Origin: Bin80 sp026709335
Lineage (GTDB): Bacteria > Bacteroidota > Rhodothermia > Rhodothermales > Bin80
Direction: 5' to 3'
Assembly (NCBI GenBank): GCA_965200825.1
Contig: OZ241385.1
Span: 2,046,001-2,110,000, forward strand
DNA length: 64,000 nt
Below, in pieces: positions 18,108 through 27,817 of this stretch (the first letter of the stretch is position 1; every line of letters begins with the position of its first letter). The translations under genes and the position numbers were made by a program. The notes under the pieces were generated by a model. It did not search any database, was not told the DNA's origin, and saw nothing but the letters and a program-made list of their open reading frames with translations.

Positions 18108-19366
18108 CACATCTCCCATATTGCTGAATCAATCTTGATTTTACCCTTTATGGCAGATCGAACGCAATCTTCAAGTGACCCATAAACTACATGCGTACCC
18201 AACAAGCCTGGTGCATAGTAGGCATACTTTGCAGAATTTGTCATGAGTGCATCTATTGAACTGGGCAGCATTGGGCTGGTCAGAATGCATGTATCAACCG
18301 TTACAGTTCCACCAAACTCTCTCACCTTTGCGAGATACCCCGCCTTCTCTGCGAGCGCACGTACTGCCCTGCTTGCTGTAATTAAAAACTGAACGCGTGG
18401 ATTCCTGCTCTTGCCGGCAACAAGATTTGACAGCATCTCAAACTCACCTAGAGAGAAGTGTGGACTCCCCAAAACAACCATGTCAAGTTTTTTTTCATCC
18501 GTTGTAGTCAATTCCTTTCGCACGGCACACAACATGTCCATTGTGATATCAACTCGTTGAAGAGGCGGACACCCTCCCAATGCCGTCTTCAGATCCGTCG
18601 CTTCGGGAGTAACGCCAACAATATGATACATGGCTACTGCCCCAGCAGAAGCCATGGCTGCTCCCAACGCCTTCAAGTGATCTTCCCTTGGATCTATTCG
18701 CAACCCCTCAATCACTGGAATCAGTGTCCCTGCATTTGATCCGATCAGATGTCCCAATACACCATAAAAACTGTCATCATGCAATAGAGCTAATGGCACA
18801 TCCTTCAGTCTATACAGAATTTGTCCTTTGCGGTTTTCTTCCAGATGTAGTCCTGCTGCAGGGACGCGTCCTGTGATAGCTGCACAAATATCTAACAAAT
18901 CAGGATAGCGAGCCGTCCTCGCACCCAGAACTGAATTGACAAAAACGACGGCACTTGACTCACCCCATGCAACCTGCTGTCCCAGCTCTGGGCGCTCGCT
19001 TTCCTGATAGGGAGCACAAGTCCAGGTTGGTTTGCATCCCATGGATTGATATGCAACCATTTGTCTCCTGGCTTTTTCTGCCCAATCTGAGGGGACGGCC
19101 CATCGCTTCCATCCATGTTCATCTACCCCACTCACATTGAGTGTTGTCGGCACAACGACTCTTGCCTGCCAGTCAGATAGCCGCTCAGCATATTCGAGCG
19201 TCGCATCCCCCTGAAATAACGAACTGTCAATGTGTGCAGCTGTGATATCGAGGAATTCATCAGCTCCAAAGACCGGTAACATACGTACGAGAATCCGCAT
19301 GGCCATCTGTCTGGCCTTCCCGCATTCACCATGCAAATCTGCCAGATCACGGGAATTTAATTTCAT
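18107..19366 (-). CDS. Aconitase X catalytic (large) subunit
   Basis: Large subunit (about 419 residues; former DUF521) of the AcnX hydro-lyase formed with the small subunit just downstream. Family segments: DITAAHIDSSLFQGDATLEY near the N-terminus, VVPTTLNVSGVDEHGW, the cysteine loop TCAPYQ followed by VAWGESSAVVFVNSVLGART, and a late VDTCILTSPMLP. I prefer the ATG at 19366 (MKLNSRDLADLHGE) because homologues begin close to this point; another ATG at 19405 adds 13 residues. No hydroxyproline or mevalonate-pathway genes lie nearby, so substrate cannot be assigned from context. Confidence 0.87.
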   Translation of the reverse strand: MKLNSRDLADLHGECGKARQMAMRILVRMLPVFGADEFLDITAAHIDSSLFQGDATLEYAERLSDWQARVVVPTTLNVSGVDEHGWKRWAVPSDWAEKARRQMVAYQSMGCKPTWTCAPYQESERPELGQQVAWGESSAVVFVNSVLGARTARYPDLLDICAAITGRVPAAGLHLEENRKGQILYRLKDVPLALLHDDSFYGVLGHLIGSNAGTLIPVIEGLRIDPREDHLKALGAAMASAGAVAMYHIVGVTPEATDLKTALGGCPPLQRVDITMDMLCAVRKELTTTDEKKLDMVVLGSPHFSLGEFEMLSNLVAGKSRNPRVQFLITASRAVRALAEKAGYLAKVREFGGTVTVDTCILTSPMLPSSIDALMTNSAKYAYYAPGLLGTHVVYGSLEDCVRSAIKGKIKIDSAIWEM

Positions 19367-19492
19367 CAAATTGTCTGATTTTCTCAAATCCTCCCCCTGT
19401 CTCATGAATTAGCACCCAAAATTACTGCATTCTTGGCCATAGTACGAAATTCCCTCATTATATTTCAGTTTCACAGAATTTATTGATTCACT

Positions 19493-20755
19493 TTGATTAA
19501 GCTACTTTGTTTAGGCGACGCACACCTGGGAAGATACCCGACTCGTGTTCCGACGAATAATCCCAATTTTTCCGTACGCGCTGTATGGGATACGGCAATT
19601 TCTCATGCTATTGAAGAGAATGTGGATGCTGTAATACTGTCCGGGGATATGGCAGATAATGAGAACTCCTACTTCGAATCCTTCGGGGCCCTGAGTTCAG
19701 GGATTACTCGATTAAAACAGTCCGGGATCTCTGTTGTAGCGATTGCTGGAAATCACGATTATGATGTATTCCCGGAGCTTGCAAAATCCATGCCTGCCGG
19801 TCACTTTAAATTCCTCGGGAAAAATGGTGAATGGAGTGAAGTGACGTTGAACACAAACTCCGGCAGATCACTCCGCTGCGTAGGCTGGTCCTTCCCGACT
19901 CCTCATTTTGAGCGTTCACCACTCGACTCACTAAAACTCGCACAGAGTGACAGCTTTACGATTGGCGTGGTTCATGGAGAATACGAAGGTAGCGGAAAAT
20001 ATGCACCTCTGGCGAAGCAGGATCTAGCCTCAAAGCCCGTTGATTTTTGGCTCCTTGGACATGTGCATACTCCGAAGCTCTATGATAAATCTAGAGCTCC
20101 TGTCCTCTATCCTGGCTCCCCACAACCCCTTGATCCCGGCGAACCTGGAGTTCACGGACCCTGGATGATCATCATCAACGAAAATAATGAAGTCAAGGCG
20201 AAGCAGCTCCCACTCGCATCTATACACTATGAAGAAATTCCCATTGATCTGTCAGGTATTGAGGAGACTGAATCTGCCTACAGAGCGGTAGCCGAACAAC
20301 TTGAAAAATTCGCGAAACAATTGACCCAAAATCGCCCTTTACTTCAACACCTCTCCTGTAGACTGGCATTGCAGGGACAAACCAGTTTGCACCGTCGACT
20401 GTCAACTGAAGGACTTACAAACATTGACACATTTGAGACTCAAATCAATGAGTGTATGATTGCAATTGAAAAGGTATCCATTCAAACCTCCCCGACTCGC
20501 GATTTACAGGAAATAGCTCAACTCAATAATGACCCACCTGGGATGCTCGCACGCTGGATCCTGAACCTTGAAACTACTGATGATCATGCCTTGGTTGACT
20601 GTGCATCAGGTGCTGCATCAGTAGTCTATAGAAGTGCTGGATTCAAGGCTCTTTCCGAACCGAAACCTGATCCTGATATACTTTTAGGGATGGCGAAACA
20701 ACAGGCGATGCTCCTTCTTGATGAGTTATTAGCACAAAAAGAGGACCATGACTGA
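19493..20755 (+). CDS. SbcD/YhaO-like metallophosphoesterase (DNA repair exonuclease)
   Basis: Calcineurin-like nuclease of 420 residues starting from TTG. The five metal-site motifs of Mre11/SbcD appear in order: LGDAHLG, SGDMAD, AGNHDYD, VVHGEY and LLGHVHTPK. The remaining C-terminal part (from about residue 240) has no recognised motif and probably contacts the partner ATPase. The last 8 nt overlap the start of the SMC-like ATPase gene, so the two are co-translated as an Mre11-Rad50 style pair of the YhaO/YhaN branch rather than classical SbcCD. The predicted role is processing of DNA ends or structured DNA. Confidence 0.87.
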   Translation: MIKLLCLGDAHLGRYPTRVPTNNPNFSVRAVWDTAISHAIEENVDAVILSGDMADNENSYFESFGALSSGITRLKQSGISVVAIAGNHDYDVFPELAKSMPAGHFKFLGKNGEWSEVTLNTNSGRSLRCVGWSFPTPHFERSPLDSLKLAQSDSFTIGVVHGEYEGSGKYAPLAKQDLASKPVDFWLLGHVHTPKLYDKSRAPVLYPGSPQPLDPGEPGVHGPWMIIINENNEVKAKQLPLASIHYEEIPIDLSGIEETESAYRAVAEQLEKFAKQLTQNRPLLQHLSCRLALQGQTSLHRRLSTEGLTNIDTFETQINECMIAIEKVSIQTSPTRDLQEIAQLNNDPPGMLARWILNLETTDDHALVDCASGAASVVYRSAGFKALSEPKPDPDILLGMAKQQAMLLLDELLAQKEDHD

Positions 20756-23510
20756 ATCCTTATTCTTTAAAGAGGTGCAGATCAAAAGCATGTACGGCAC
20801 CGATTTTGACCTATGCCTCTTGAATCTTTCCAGTCACCTGAATATAATATTTGGACCAAATGGAGCAGGGAAAACGACGATTGCCAATGCTCTGAATGGC
20901 TTACTTCTGCCTAATGCCGCTCGAAAACTGAAACTATACGCCTCGGCACACCTGAAATTTAGCCAGCGAACCCTGGACGTAGATGTGAAAACTACCCGCG
21001 CAGAATGCCGTATCGATGGAAAAAAAGTGGACAGGAGCGAGCTATCACAGTTTATCCGCCCCAAAAGCTATCATCTATCTCTCCAGGAACTCCTCCCCGA
21101 AAAAAGCGACGACAGCGATCTTGCCCAAGATATTATCCGACAAGCCAATGGAGGGTTTGATATTGCTGCTGCTGGCAAGAAACTTGGATTCTATCTCCAA
21201 CAACGATACAACAAGACAACCGAAGCCACTGAATTTGATGCGGCCTCCAGACGATTAAAAGAAATTCGTTCTGAACAACGCGGTCTTCGGGAGCAAAAAT
21301 ATCAAAGAAACAATATTCTCGCCAAATTGAACGCTGCCAGACGAGCCGGTGAACGTGTTCAATTAATTGAGAAAATCCTGCACTGGCGGAGTGCTAAAAA
21401 AGAGTTTCAAAAAGCTGCGGCCATTGCCAACCGCTACCCATCTGTGATTCAATCCAGCTACAACCTTGAGGATGCAGTGACAAATGCTCAGCAATTGGCG
21501 AACAATATCACTCAATTAAAAAAAGATCTAGATACACGGCGCACTATGATTGAAAATATACGCCAAACTCTTGCCCAGAATCGACTCTCTCCGGATGGTC
21601 TGGAGCCCGGAGAACTGCAACTGCTGAGTTCTCAGGTCCGTGATTGTTCTGCAAAGCATCGTGAACTTGAACAATTGGAAGAAACATTAGGAGCTGCCAG
21701 GGAGCACGCCAGGAATGCATGGGAAAAGCTCGGCGGACTCGTACAACAAGGCATAGAGCCAAAGTTTACTCCTAACGACCTGCAGCACTTGCAAAAGTTT
21801 GCCAAAGAGTTCGGTTCATTTACCCATGAACAACAGGCGCTGGAACAATTAAAGATTCTCTTTGAAGCAGTTGGTGCCACAGATGAAAGCGCTGATCAGC
21901 ATGAGCTTCAAAATGCACAGCAGACTATTTTGCAATGGATTCTGACCTTGAAAAATGACTCTCCCCGATCACGAAAGGTGATCGGGCTCCTCTGGATTAC
22001 GATTATCACATCCCTACTTCTGTCTGTGGGAGCGGGGATTTTCCTGCATCCTGTCGGCTATTTAGGTATCCTGATCAACTTACCTCTTCTATGGATTCTT
22101 TCTCTACTTCGATCTGACATGCGGGTACTCGTTTCTCCCTCACAAAAAGATCAGGTTAAGAAGCTGCTTCCTGAACTTTCTCAAAGCCCCGATATATCTG
22201 CACTACACTCAGGACTTGACAAGATTATTCAAAAACGCTCCCAAGGACAACTAGATAACCTTAAATCCCAGGAGTTACTACGACACAGGCGATATTTTGA
22301 AAAGAGCCTGCAGCGACAGCCAGAACTCGAAATTCGAAAAAGGGAATTGATTCGTTCGCTGAATGTGACTCCCCCAGAGGATATAACTTCTCTGATTGAA
22401 TTTGTTGATCGAATTCTTGACTGGCGAAAAGCGGATCAAAAAGCAGAAGAATTGGACAACAGATGCACCATCGTATCGGAGAACTACAATACTCTTATGG
22501 AGGCAACAGCGGATCTATTTGTCAAATACGGATATGGTCGACCAACAAATCCTCGGAATGCAGAGAGTCTGCTGGAAGAGCTCCGAAACGACAATGACAC
22601 GGCTAAACGTGACCATGATCGGCTTGTACAAGAGGAAAAGGGGTTGGAAATTGCCGAGAACCAGATCAAGCATGAAGAGCCCCGATATGCACAGGTATTT
22701 ACGGACCTGGAACTAGAGATAGGAGATCTCTCAGGCCTCGCAGAGTGTGCAAGGCAATTCTCTGAGTGGTCCAAAGCCTTATCCCATTCAAACGAATTAC
22801 GAATTCGTGCAGAGAGCTTAAGTCCACATCAAGAAATCTCTCCCGAACATGAATTTCTTCTCGAAACTGAAGATCTCGAGGGAGAACTCCAATCAGCCCG
22901 TCAGGAATCTACAACAGCAAAATCTCTGCAAGAACAACTAACACGGCTTGATGCGAATATTGAGCGTGCAGAACACAGCAGTTCGCTGGAAAATGCATTG
23001 GCAGATCTGGAAAAGAAGCGTGTGGCTCTGGAAAATGTTCGACAGGAAAAGGCATCTAAAGCCGTTGGACAAGCGATACTTGACAATCTCCGCGAAAACG
23101 CAATCAAGAATGCACCTCCCGTTTTTCAGCGTGCAGAGGAGAATTTCAGGCGGGTAACCGATGAACGCTACACACTTATCATCCCCCAGGATAACATCTT
23201 CAGGGCAAGAGATAACCAGCGTGGCCTCGATTTTGACTTAACTGAGTTATCCAGTGCCACAAGGGTTCAACTTCTCCTATCTGTACGACTTGCATTTGTT
23301 GAGACACAAGAAACCAATTTTCGACTCCCAATCACACTTGATGAAACATTGGCGAACAGCGATGACCATCGTGCCCAGGCAATTATCAGAACGATGAGTA
23401 CCCTGGCTGCGGATCGCCAGATTTTTTATTTTACAGCACAGCAGGATGAGGTGGATAAATGGTGCGATTACGTTCGACCGGACCTTCTGAAAGTACATTC
23501 AATTGGGTAA
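20748..23510 (+). CDS. YhaN/SbcC-like SMC-family ATPase with central membrane hairpin
   Basis: 920-residue Rad50-like ATPase. Walker A is IIFGPNGAGKTTIANALNG near residue 34. The C-terminal half-site has the signature-like ELSSATRVQLLLSVRLA and Walker B LPITLDETLANSDD. Long charged, Gln/Glu/Leu-rich stretches on both sides of the middle are coiled coil. Where SbcC/Rad50 has a CxxC zinc hook, this protein has two hydrophobic segments at about residues 407-453 (IGLLWITIITSLLLSVGAG and a following LGILINLPLLWILSLL). This places the tip of the coil at the membrane, as in the YhaN family. It forms a pair with the upstream nuclease. Confidence 0.85.
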   Translation: MTESLFFKEVQIKSMYGTDFDLCLLNLSSHLNIIFGPNGAGKTTIANALNGLLLPNAARKLKLYASAHLKFSQRTLDVDVKTTRAECRIDGKKVDRSELSQFIRPKSYHLSLQELLPEKSDDSDLAQDIIRQANGGFDIAAAGKKLGFYLQQRYNKTTEATEFDAASRRLKEIRSEQRGLREQKYQRNNILAKLNAARRAGERVQLIEKILHWRSAKKEFQKAAAIANRYPSVIQSSYNLEDAVTNAQQLANNITQLKKDLDTRRTMIENIRQTLAQNRLSPDGLEPGELQLLSSQVRDCSAKHRELEQLEETLGAAREHARNAWEKLGGLVQQGIEPKFTPNDLQHLQKFAKEFGSFTHEQQALEQLKILFEAVGATDESADQHELQNAQQTILQWILTLKNDSPRSRKVIGLLWITIITSLLLSVGAGIFLHPVGYLGILINLPLLWILSLLRSDMRVLVSPSQKDQVKKLLPELSQSPDISALHSGLDKIIQKRSQGQLDNLKSQELLRHRRYFEKSLQRQPELEIRKRELIRSLNVTPPEDITSLIEFVDRILDWRKADQKAEELDNRCTIVSENYNTLMEATADLFVKYGYGRPTNPRNAESLLEELRNDNDTAKRDHDRLVQEEKGLEIAENQIKHEEPRYAQVFTDLELEIGDLSGLAECARQFSEWSKALSHSNELRIRAESLSPHQEISPEHEFLLETEDLEGELQSARQESTTAKSLQEQLTRLDANIERAEHSSSLENALADLEKKRVALENVRQEKASKAVGQAILDNLRENAIKNAPPVFQRAEENFRRVTDERYTLIIPQDNIFRARDNQRGLDFDLTELSSATRVQLLLSVRLAFVETQETNFRLPITLDETLANSDDHRAQAIIRTMSTLAADRQIFYFTAQQDEVDKWCDYVRPDLLKVHSIG

Positions 23511-23711
23511 CCATTTCTTCATGCCAATGCTATAATCGTAAGCCTTTAAGAACATCAAAATGTTCATCTTAGACAATTGACAGAAACAGCACGCCTCAGT
23601 ACCGAGTCATGATTTATATGAAAGTCCTAACCCGAACCCTACGGTGAATTCAATCACACATCTTTTTTTGATCTCTAAAATTTTGGCTCATCAATCACAC
23701 GTTATCCCTTC

Positions 23712-26414
23712 ATGAATTCCTCATGCACGCCTTTGGCTATGATTCAGTATACGGTATTCATCCTAATCGTCGGGTTCTTCGTGTCCGGCTGTGCTACGCC
23801 GTATGCCAATGTGACTGAATCTCTGCCAAAGAATATTGACCGTACTTGGATTGGACCGAATTTCTATGCCAATCGACTGATGGACTGGCGTTATGAAAAT
23901 GGCCGAATTGAGTGTATTGAGGGGAGAAATGCAAAGCCCATGCGAACGCTGCACCTGCTTACTCATTATCTCGGAGAACATCCTGGTGAGTTGACCATGT
24001 CCGTACAGACGGGCGCTCTGGGACCTGCCGACAGCACTCATGAAAATACATGGTCCGGCTTTTTACTTGGCGCGGGAGGCCCGAACGTGGACTGGAGAAT
24101 TTCCAGCCTCGTGCACCACTGGCCAGGTGAAGATGGAGGCTTAATTGCAGGAGTGGACGGTAGAGGAGTCATCGTCGTCCGTTCAAATACAAGTGTGGAT
24201 GCTCCCAAAGGTCCACAGGCCAATATTCCTGTTGAGGCATGGCCGCTCATTGAGCCCGAGCAATCTATGGGTAATGTTCCAGCCGGCAACTCTGTGGAGA
24301 TCAGTCTGCAGGCCAAGCCGTCTGAACATGGATATCAAATGACCATCATAGCATCGGATCCAGCGACAAAGAAGAAATGGTCCGAGGCAAGATATATCGG
24401 ATTACCCAATGATTACTTTGTTGGCAATGTTGCGCTGGTCAGTCATCTCAGCCCTCTGATGGAAGGGAAAGGTTACTGGTTTGACAGTTGGATGATTGGA
24501 GGTTCAAAATTCCTGTACGACAAAGAACGGGGATTTGGACCGATCCTGGCCGCTATGTACACAGTGAGCAAGAGAGCCCTGAAAATGACCGCACAAATGC
24601 CACCTCTTGGAGATTATGATTCTCAATCGGTCAATCTGGAACTCATGTTGAATGGTGCATGGACTCCCTCTGCAACTGCTTCCATCATATCGGACAGTTA
24701 TACCGCTACACTTCGTGTGGACAGTATTCCTGTGGACACTGATATCCCTTATCGCTTGAGTTATGATCTCCTGACGAACACTGGAACCGAACGCGTCTAT
24801 TACCCCGGTACGATACGTGCGCCGAAAATCGAGGACAATGAATTTGTCTTGGCATCGCTGAACTGCCAGAATATTTCTAGGGGACGTAACCTGGTGTGGA
24901 ATCACAGTACCATCTGGTATCCACACAACGAACTCACTGCATCAGTAAGTGAACACGATCCTGATTTACTCTTTTTTGCAGGCGATCAAATCTATGAGGG
25001 GGGACTCGCTGGAATTGTTCGCACTCCGCTTGATCAAGCAATCCTGGATTATCACTATCACTGGTATCGATTCATCTGGGCATTCAGGGATCTGATGCGT
25101 GAGCGCCCCACCGTAACCATCCCGGATGATCATGATGTGTATCATGGCAATATCTGGGGGCATGGAGGCAAAAAAGCTGAGGGGCCTTGGCGGCCTCAGT
25201 CTGACAATGGCGGTTATATCATGGATGCCGAATTTGTCAATATGGTCCATAACACACAGGTATCCCATCTTCCTGATCCCTTTGACTCTTCGCCTATTGA
25301 ACAGAATATCAGCGTGTACTATACGGATCTGAGCTATGGTAACGTCAGTTTTGCAGTGGTAGCCGATCGAATGTGGAAACCAGCCCCTCGCCTAGTTCTC
25401 CCGGAAGCTCAGGTTCGCAATGGCTGGCCTGAAAATCGCGACTATGATGCAACCACAGCCACTGAAGCTAACTTGCTTGGCCCTCGTCAACTTAAATTTC
25501 TGAATCAGTGGGCCCATGAATTCCCTGATAATGTCTGGATGAAAGTTATGCTCTCCCAGACGCTATTCAGTAACTTGGCGACTCTTCCCAGTGGATCTTT
25601 CGATGATCGCATTGTTCCTCAAATGAGATATGCTGAACCAGGAGAATATATTCCTGATGATCATCTGGGCACAGACATGGATTCCAATGGATGGCCGCAA
25701 AGTGGTCGAAATCGGGCACTGAAAACGATCCGAAAGGGCTTTGCCTTCCATGTCGCCGGGGATCAACACCTCGGGAGTTTTGTGCAGTATGGAGTTGATG
25801 AATTTGGAGATGGCCCAAATGCTTTCATCTCCCCTGCCATCGCAAATATATGGCCCCGGCGCTGGTTTCCGCCGGAGCCGGGAGGAAATCGAAAACCAGG
25901 AACACCACCTTACACCGGAGATCATTTGGACGGATTTGGGAATCGCATGACAGTCCATGCAGTGGCTAATCCCGTTAAAAGCAATCAAACGCCCAAAGAA
26001 CTCTATGATCGGGTTCCGGGCTACGGAATCATTCGATTTAACCGTGAATCTCGTACGATTACCGCAGAAGCATGGCCGCGCTGGATACGCCCGTCAGATG
26101 AGGATGCCTATCAATACCCTGGCTGGCCAGTTACTGTTACGCAGGCAAGCAATTATGGCCGCGAAGCCGCCGGATATTTGCCTCCAATTGATGTGAAGGG
26201 CCTCACTGAGCCGATACTGACATTGGTTGATGAAATAGAGATGGATACAGTTTATACTCTCCGCCTTGCAACGCTCCCTTTCCGAGCAAAGATTTTTGAC
26301 CTGAATAGCAGCTATACCATGATCATTGGCGATCAATCCAAACTCCAGGTGTCACTCACCGGAATCAGGGCGGACTCACTTGAAAACTCAAAAACATTAC
26401 TCGTCACGTTTTGA
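23712..26414 (+). CDS. PhoD-like metallophosphatase lipoprotein
   Basis: 900-residue exported lipoprotein with lipobox VSGC (Cys27; Cys18 if the second ATG is used). The first 270 residues after the signal look like a beta-rich concanavalin-type accessory domain. The PhoD-type phosphatase core then begins near residue 375. Its metal and active-site motifs are FFAGDQIYEGG (about residue 420), IPDDHDVYHGN (about 470) and HVAGDQHLG (about 680). PhoD enzymes use Ca/Fe to hydrolyse phosphodiesters and monoesters outside the cytoplasm. The stop codon overlaps the TTG start of the sulfatase gene, so phosphate- and sulfate-ester hydrolases are translated together. Confidence 0.85.
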   Translation: MNSSCTPLAMIQYTVFILIVGFFVSGCATPYANVTESLPKNIDRTWIGPNFYANRLMDWRYENGRIECIEGRNAKPMRTLHLLTHYLGEHPGELTMSVQTGALGPADSTHENTWSGFLLGAGGPNVDWRISSLVHHWPGEDGGLIAGVDGRGVIVVRSNTSVDAPKGPQANIPVEAWPLIEPEQSMGNVPAGNSVEISLQAKPSEHGYQMTIIASDPATKKKWSEARYIGLPNDYFVGNVALVSHLSPLMEGKGYWFDSWMIGGSKFLYDKERGFGPILAAMYTVSKRALKMTAQMPPLGDYDSQSVNLELMLNGAWTPSATASIISDSYTATLRVDSIPVDTDIPYRLSYDLLTNTGTERVYYPGTIRAPKIEDNEFVLASLNCQNISRGRNLVWNHSTIWYPHNELTASVSEHDPDLLFFAGDQIYEGGLAGIVRTPLDQAILDYHYHWYRFIWAFRDLMRERPTVTIPDDHDVYHGNIWGHGGKKAEGPWRPQSDNGGYIMDAEFVNMVHNTQVSHLPDPFDSSPIEQNISVYYTDLSYGNVSFAVVADRMWKPAPRLVLPEAQVRNGWPENRDYDATTATEANLLGPRQLKFLNQWAHEFPDNVWMKVMLSQTLFSNLATLPSGSFDDRIVPQMRYAEPGEYIPDDHLGTDMDSNGWPQSGRNRALKTIRKGFAFHVAGDQHLGSFVQYGVDEFGDGPNAFISPAIANIWPRRWFPPEPGGNRKPGTPPYTGDHLDGFGNRMTVHAVANPVKSNQTPKELYDRVPGYGIIRFNRESRTITAEAWPRWIRPSDEDAYQYPGWPVTVTQASNYGREAAGYLPPIDVKGLTEPILTLVDEIEMDTVYTLRLATLPFRAKIFDLNSSYTMIIGDQSKLQVSLTGIRADSLENSKTLLVTF

Positions 26415-27817
26415 ATCGCTACATTCCTCTTCTGTTACTTTTATTGACTGCTTGTGGATCAAGCCAGCCAAATGTAGTTTTTATCCTGGTTGATGATCTC
26501 GGATGGATGGATACCGGCACCTATGGGAGCACGTTTTACCATACTCCCCACATCGATCAACTGGCTACAAGCGGAGTCCAATTCACCCAATTTTATGCCT
26601 CCAGTCCAGTCTGTTCTCCCACACGAGCCAGCATTATGACCGGAAAACATCCGGCGCGACTTCATATTACCAACTGGATCGGCGGAATGGCAAATGGCCG
26701 CCTCCTGCAGGCTGACTACAGACATGCCCTTCCACTGGAGGAAGTGACCATTGGGGAAGTCTTTGAACAAGCCGGCTATCGTACTGCCTACATTGGTAAA
26801 TGGCATTTGGGCACCGAAAACTTCCGCCCCGAATCCCAAGGATTCGAAACTGTATTTGCTTCCAACGATGCCGGTCAACCCGGATCCTTCTTTGCACCTT
26901 ACATCAATGAGAACTTCCCTGCTTCAAATGTACCCGACCTGGAGACGGATCCCGATAGCACCTACCTGACAGATCGCCTTACTGATTTTGCGGTTGACTT
27001 CATAGCTTCTGATCATGAACGTCCATTCCTGTTGCTACTCTCTCATTATGGAGTTCATACCCCCTTGCAGGCCAAGTTTCGTGATATCCAGCAATTTGAG
27101 CAGTCAAACGTAGAAACAACCTTTCAGGCGGAGGCTTATGGAGGAATCACCCGAACCACTCAGAACCATGCAACCTATGCGGCCATGGTTACATCCGTAG
27201 ATCAAAGTGTTGGCCGCATTCTGGAAGCACTTGAAGTCGCCGGAATCCGAGAAAACACCGTCATCGTATTCACCTCGGACAATGGAGGACTATCTACCTT
27301 GAGTGAGAGTCGTACATGGGCCCCGACTTCCAACTTACCCCTTCGTGCAGGCAAAGGATGGTTGTATGAAGGGGGGATCCGAATCCCTCTCATCATTGCG
27401 GGTCCACACATTATGCCTGAAACTACGGAGATCCTAGGGACAACCGATGACTTGCTTCCAACAATTGCGACGCTGGTTGAGCTCCCTTTTCCTGAACCGA
27501 TTGATGGCATCAACTTGCTGGGGCCCTCGGTACCTGAACGACCTCTGTTCTGGCATTTTCCCCACTATCACGGCTCAGCGAATCGCCCCTCCGGGGCAAT
27601 TCGACACGGCAGATACAAGGCAATTGAGTGGTTTGAAACGGATTCTGTTGAATTATATGATCTCGAGTCAGATCCCGGGGAATTGACGGATATCAGTCAG
27701 TTTGAACCCGGCGTCGCCCAAGATCTGCTGTCTAGACTAAAAACATGGCGGGATAGCATTGATGCCCATATGCCCAAGCCTAATCCTGAGTACGCTGCCG
27801 TATCAGGCGATAGCTGA
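26411..27817 (+). CDS. Sulfatase lipoprotein (arylsulfatase family)
   Basis: 468 residues beginning at a TTG that overlaps the upstream stop (TTGA). The N-terminus IPLLLLLLTAC is a lipoprotein signal with Cys15. The catalytic motif is CSPTRASIMTGKHP with Cys68 to be converted to formylglycine, so a formylglycine-generating enzyme is needed. Metal ligands are VLVDDLGW-like (FILVDDLGWMDTG) and VFTSDNGG; GKWHLG is also present. Likely removes sulfate from polysaccharides or other esters in the periplasm or at the cell surface. The last 38 bp overlap the 3' end of the opposite-strand TolB-like gene. Confidence 0.92.
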   Translation: MNRYIPLLLLLLTACGSSQPNVVFILVDDLGWMDTGTYGSTFYHTPHIDQLATSGVQFTQFYASSPVCSPTRASIMTGKHPARLHITNWIGGMANGRLLQADYRHALPLEEVTIGEVFEQAGYRTAYIGKWHLGTENFRPESQGFETVFASNDAGQPGSFFAPYINENFPASNVPDLETDPDSTYLTDRLTDFAVDFIASDHERPFLLLLSHYGVHTPLQAKFRDIQQFEQSNVETTFQAEAYGGITRTTQNHATYAAMVTSVDQSVGRILEALEVAGIRENTVIVFTSDNGGLSTLSESRTWAPTSNLPLRAGKGWLYEGGIRIPLIIAGPHIMPETTEILGTTDDLLPTIATLVELPFPEPIDGINLLGPSVPERPLFWHFPHYHGSANRPSGAIRHGRYKAIEWFETDSVELYDLESDPGELTDISQFEPGVAQDLLSRLKTWRDSIDAHMPKPNPEYAAVSGDS

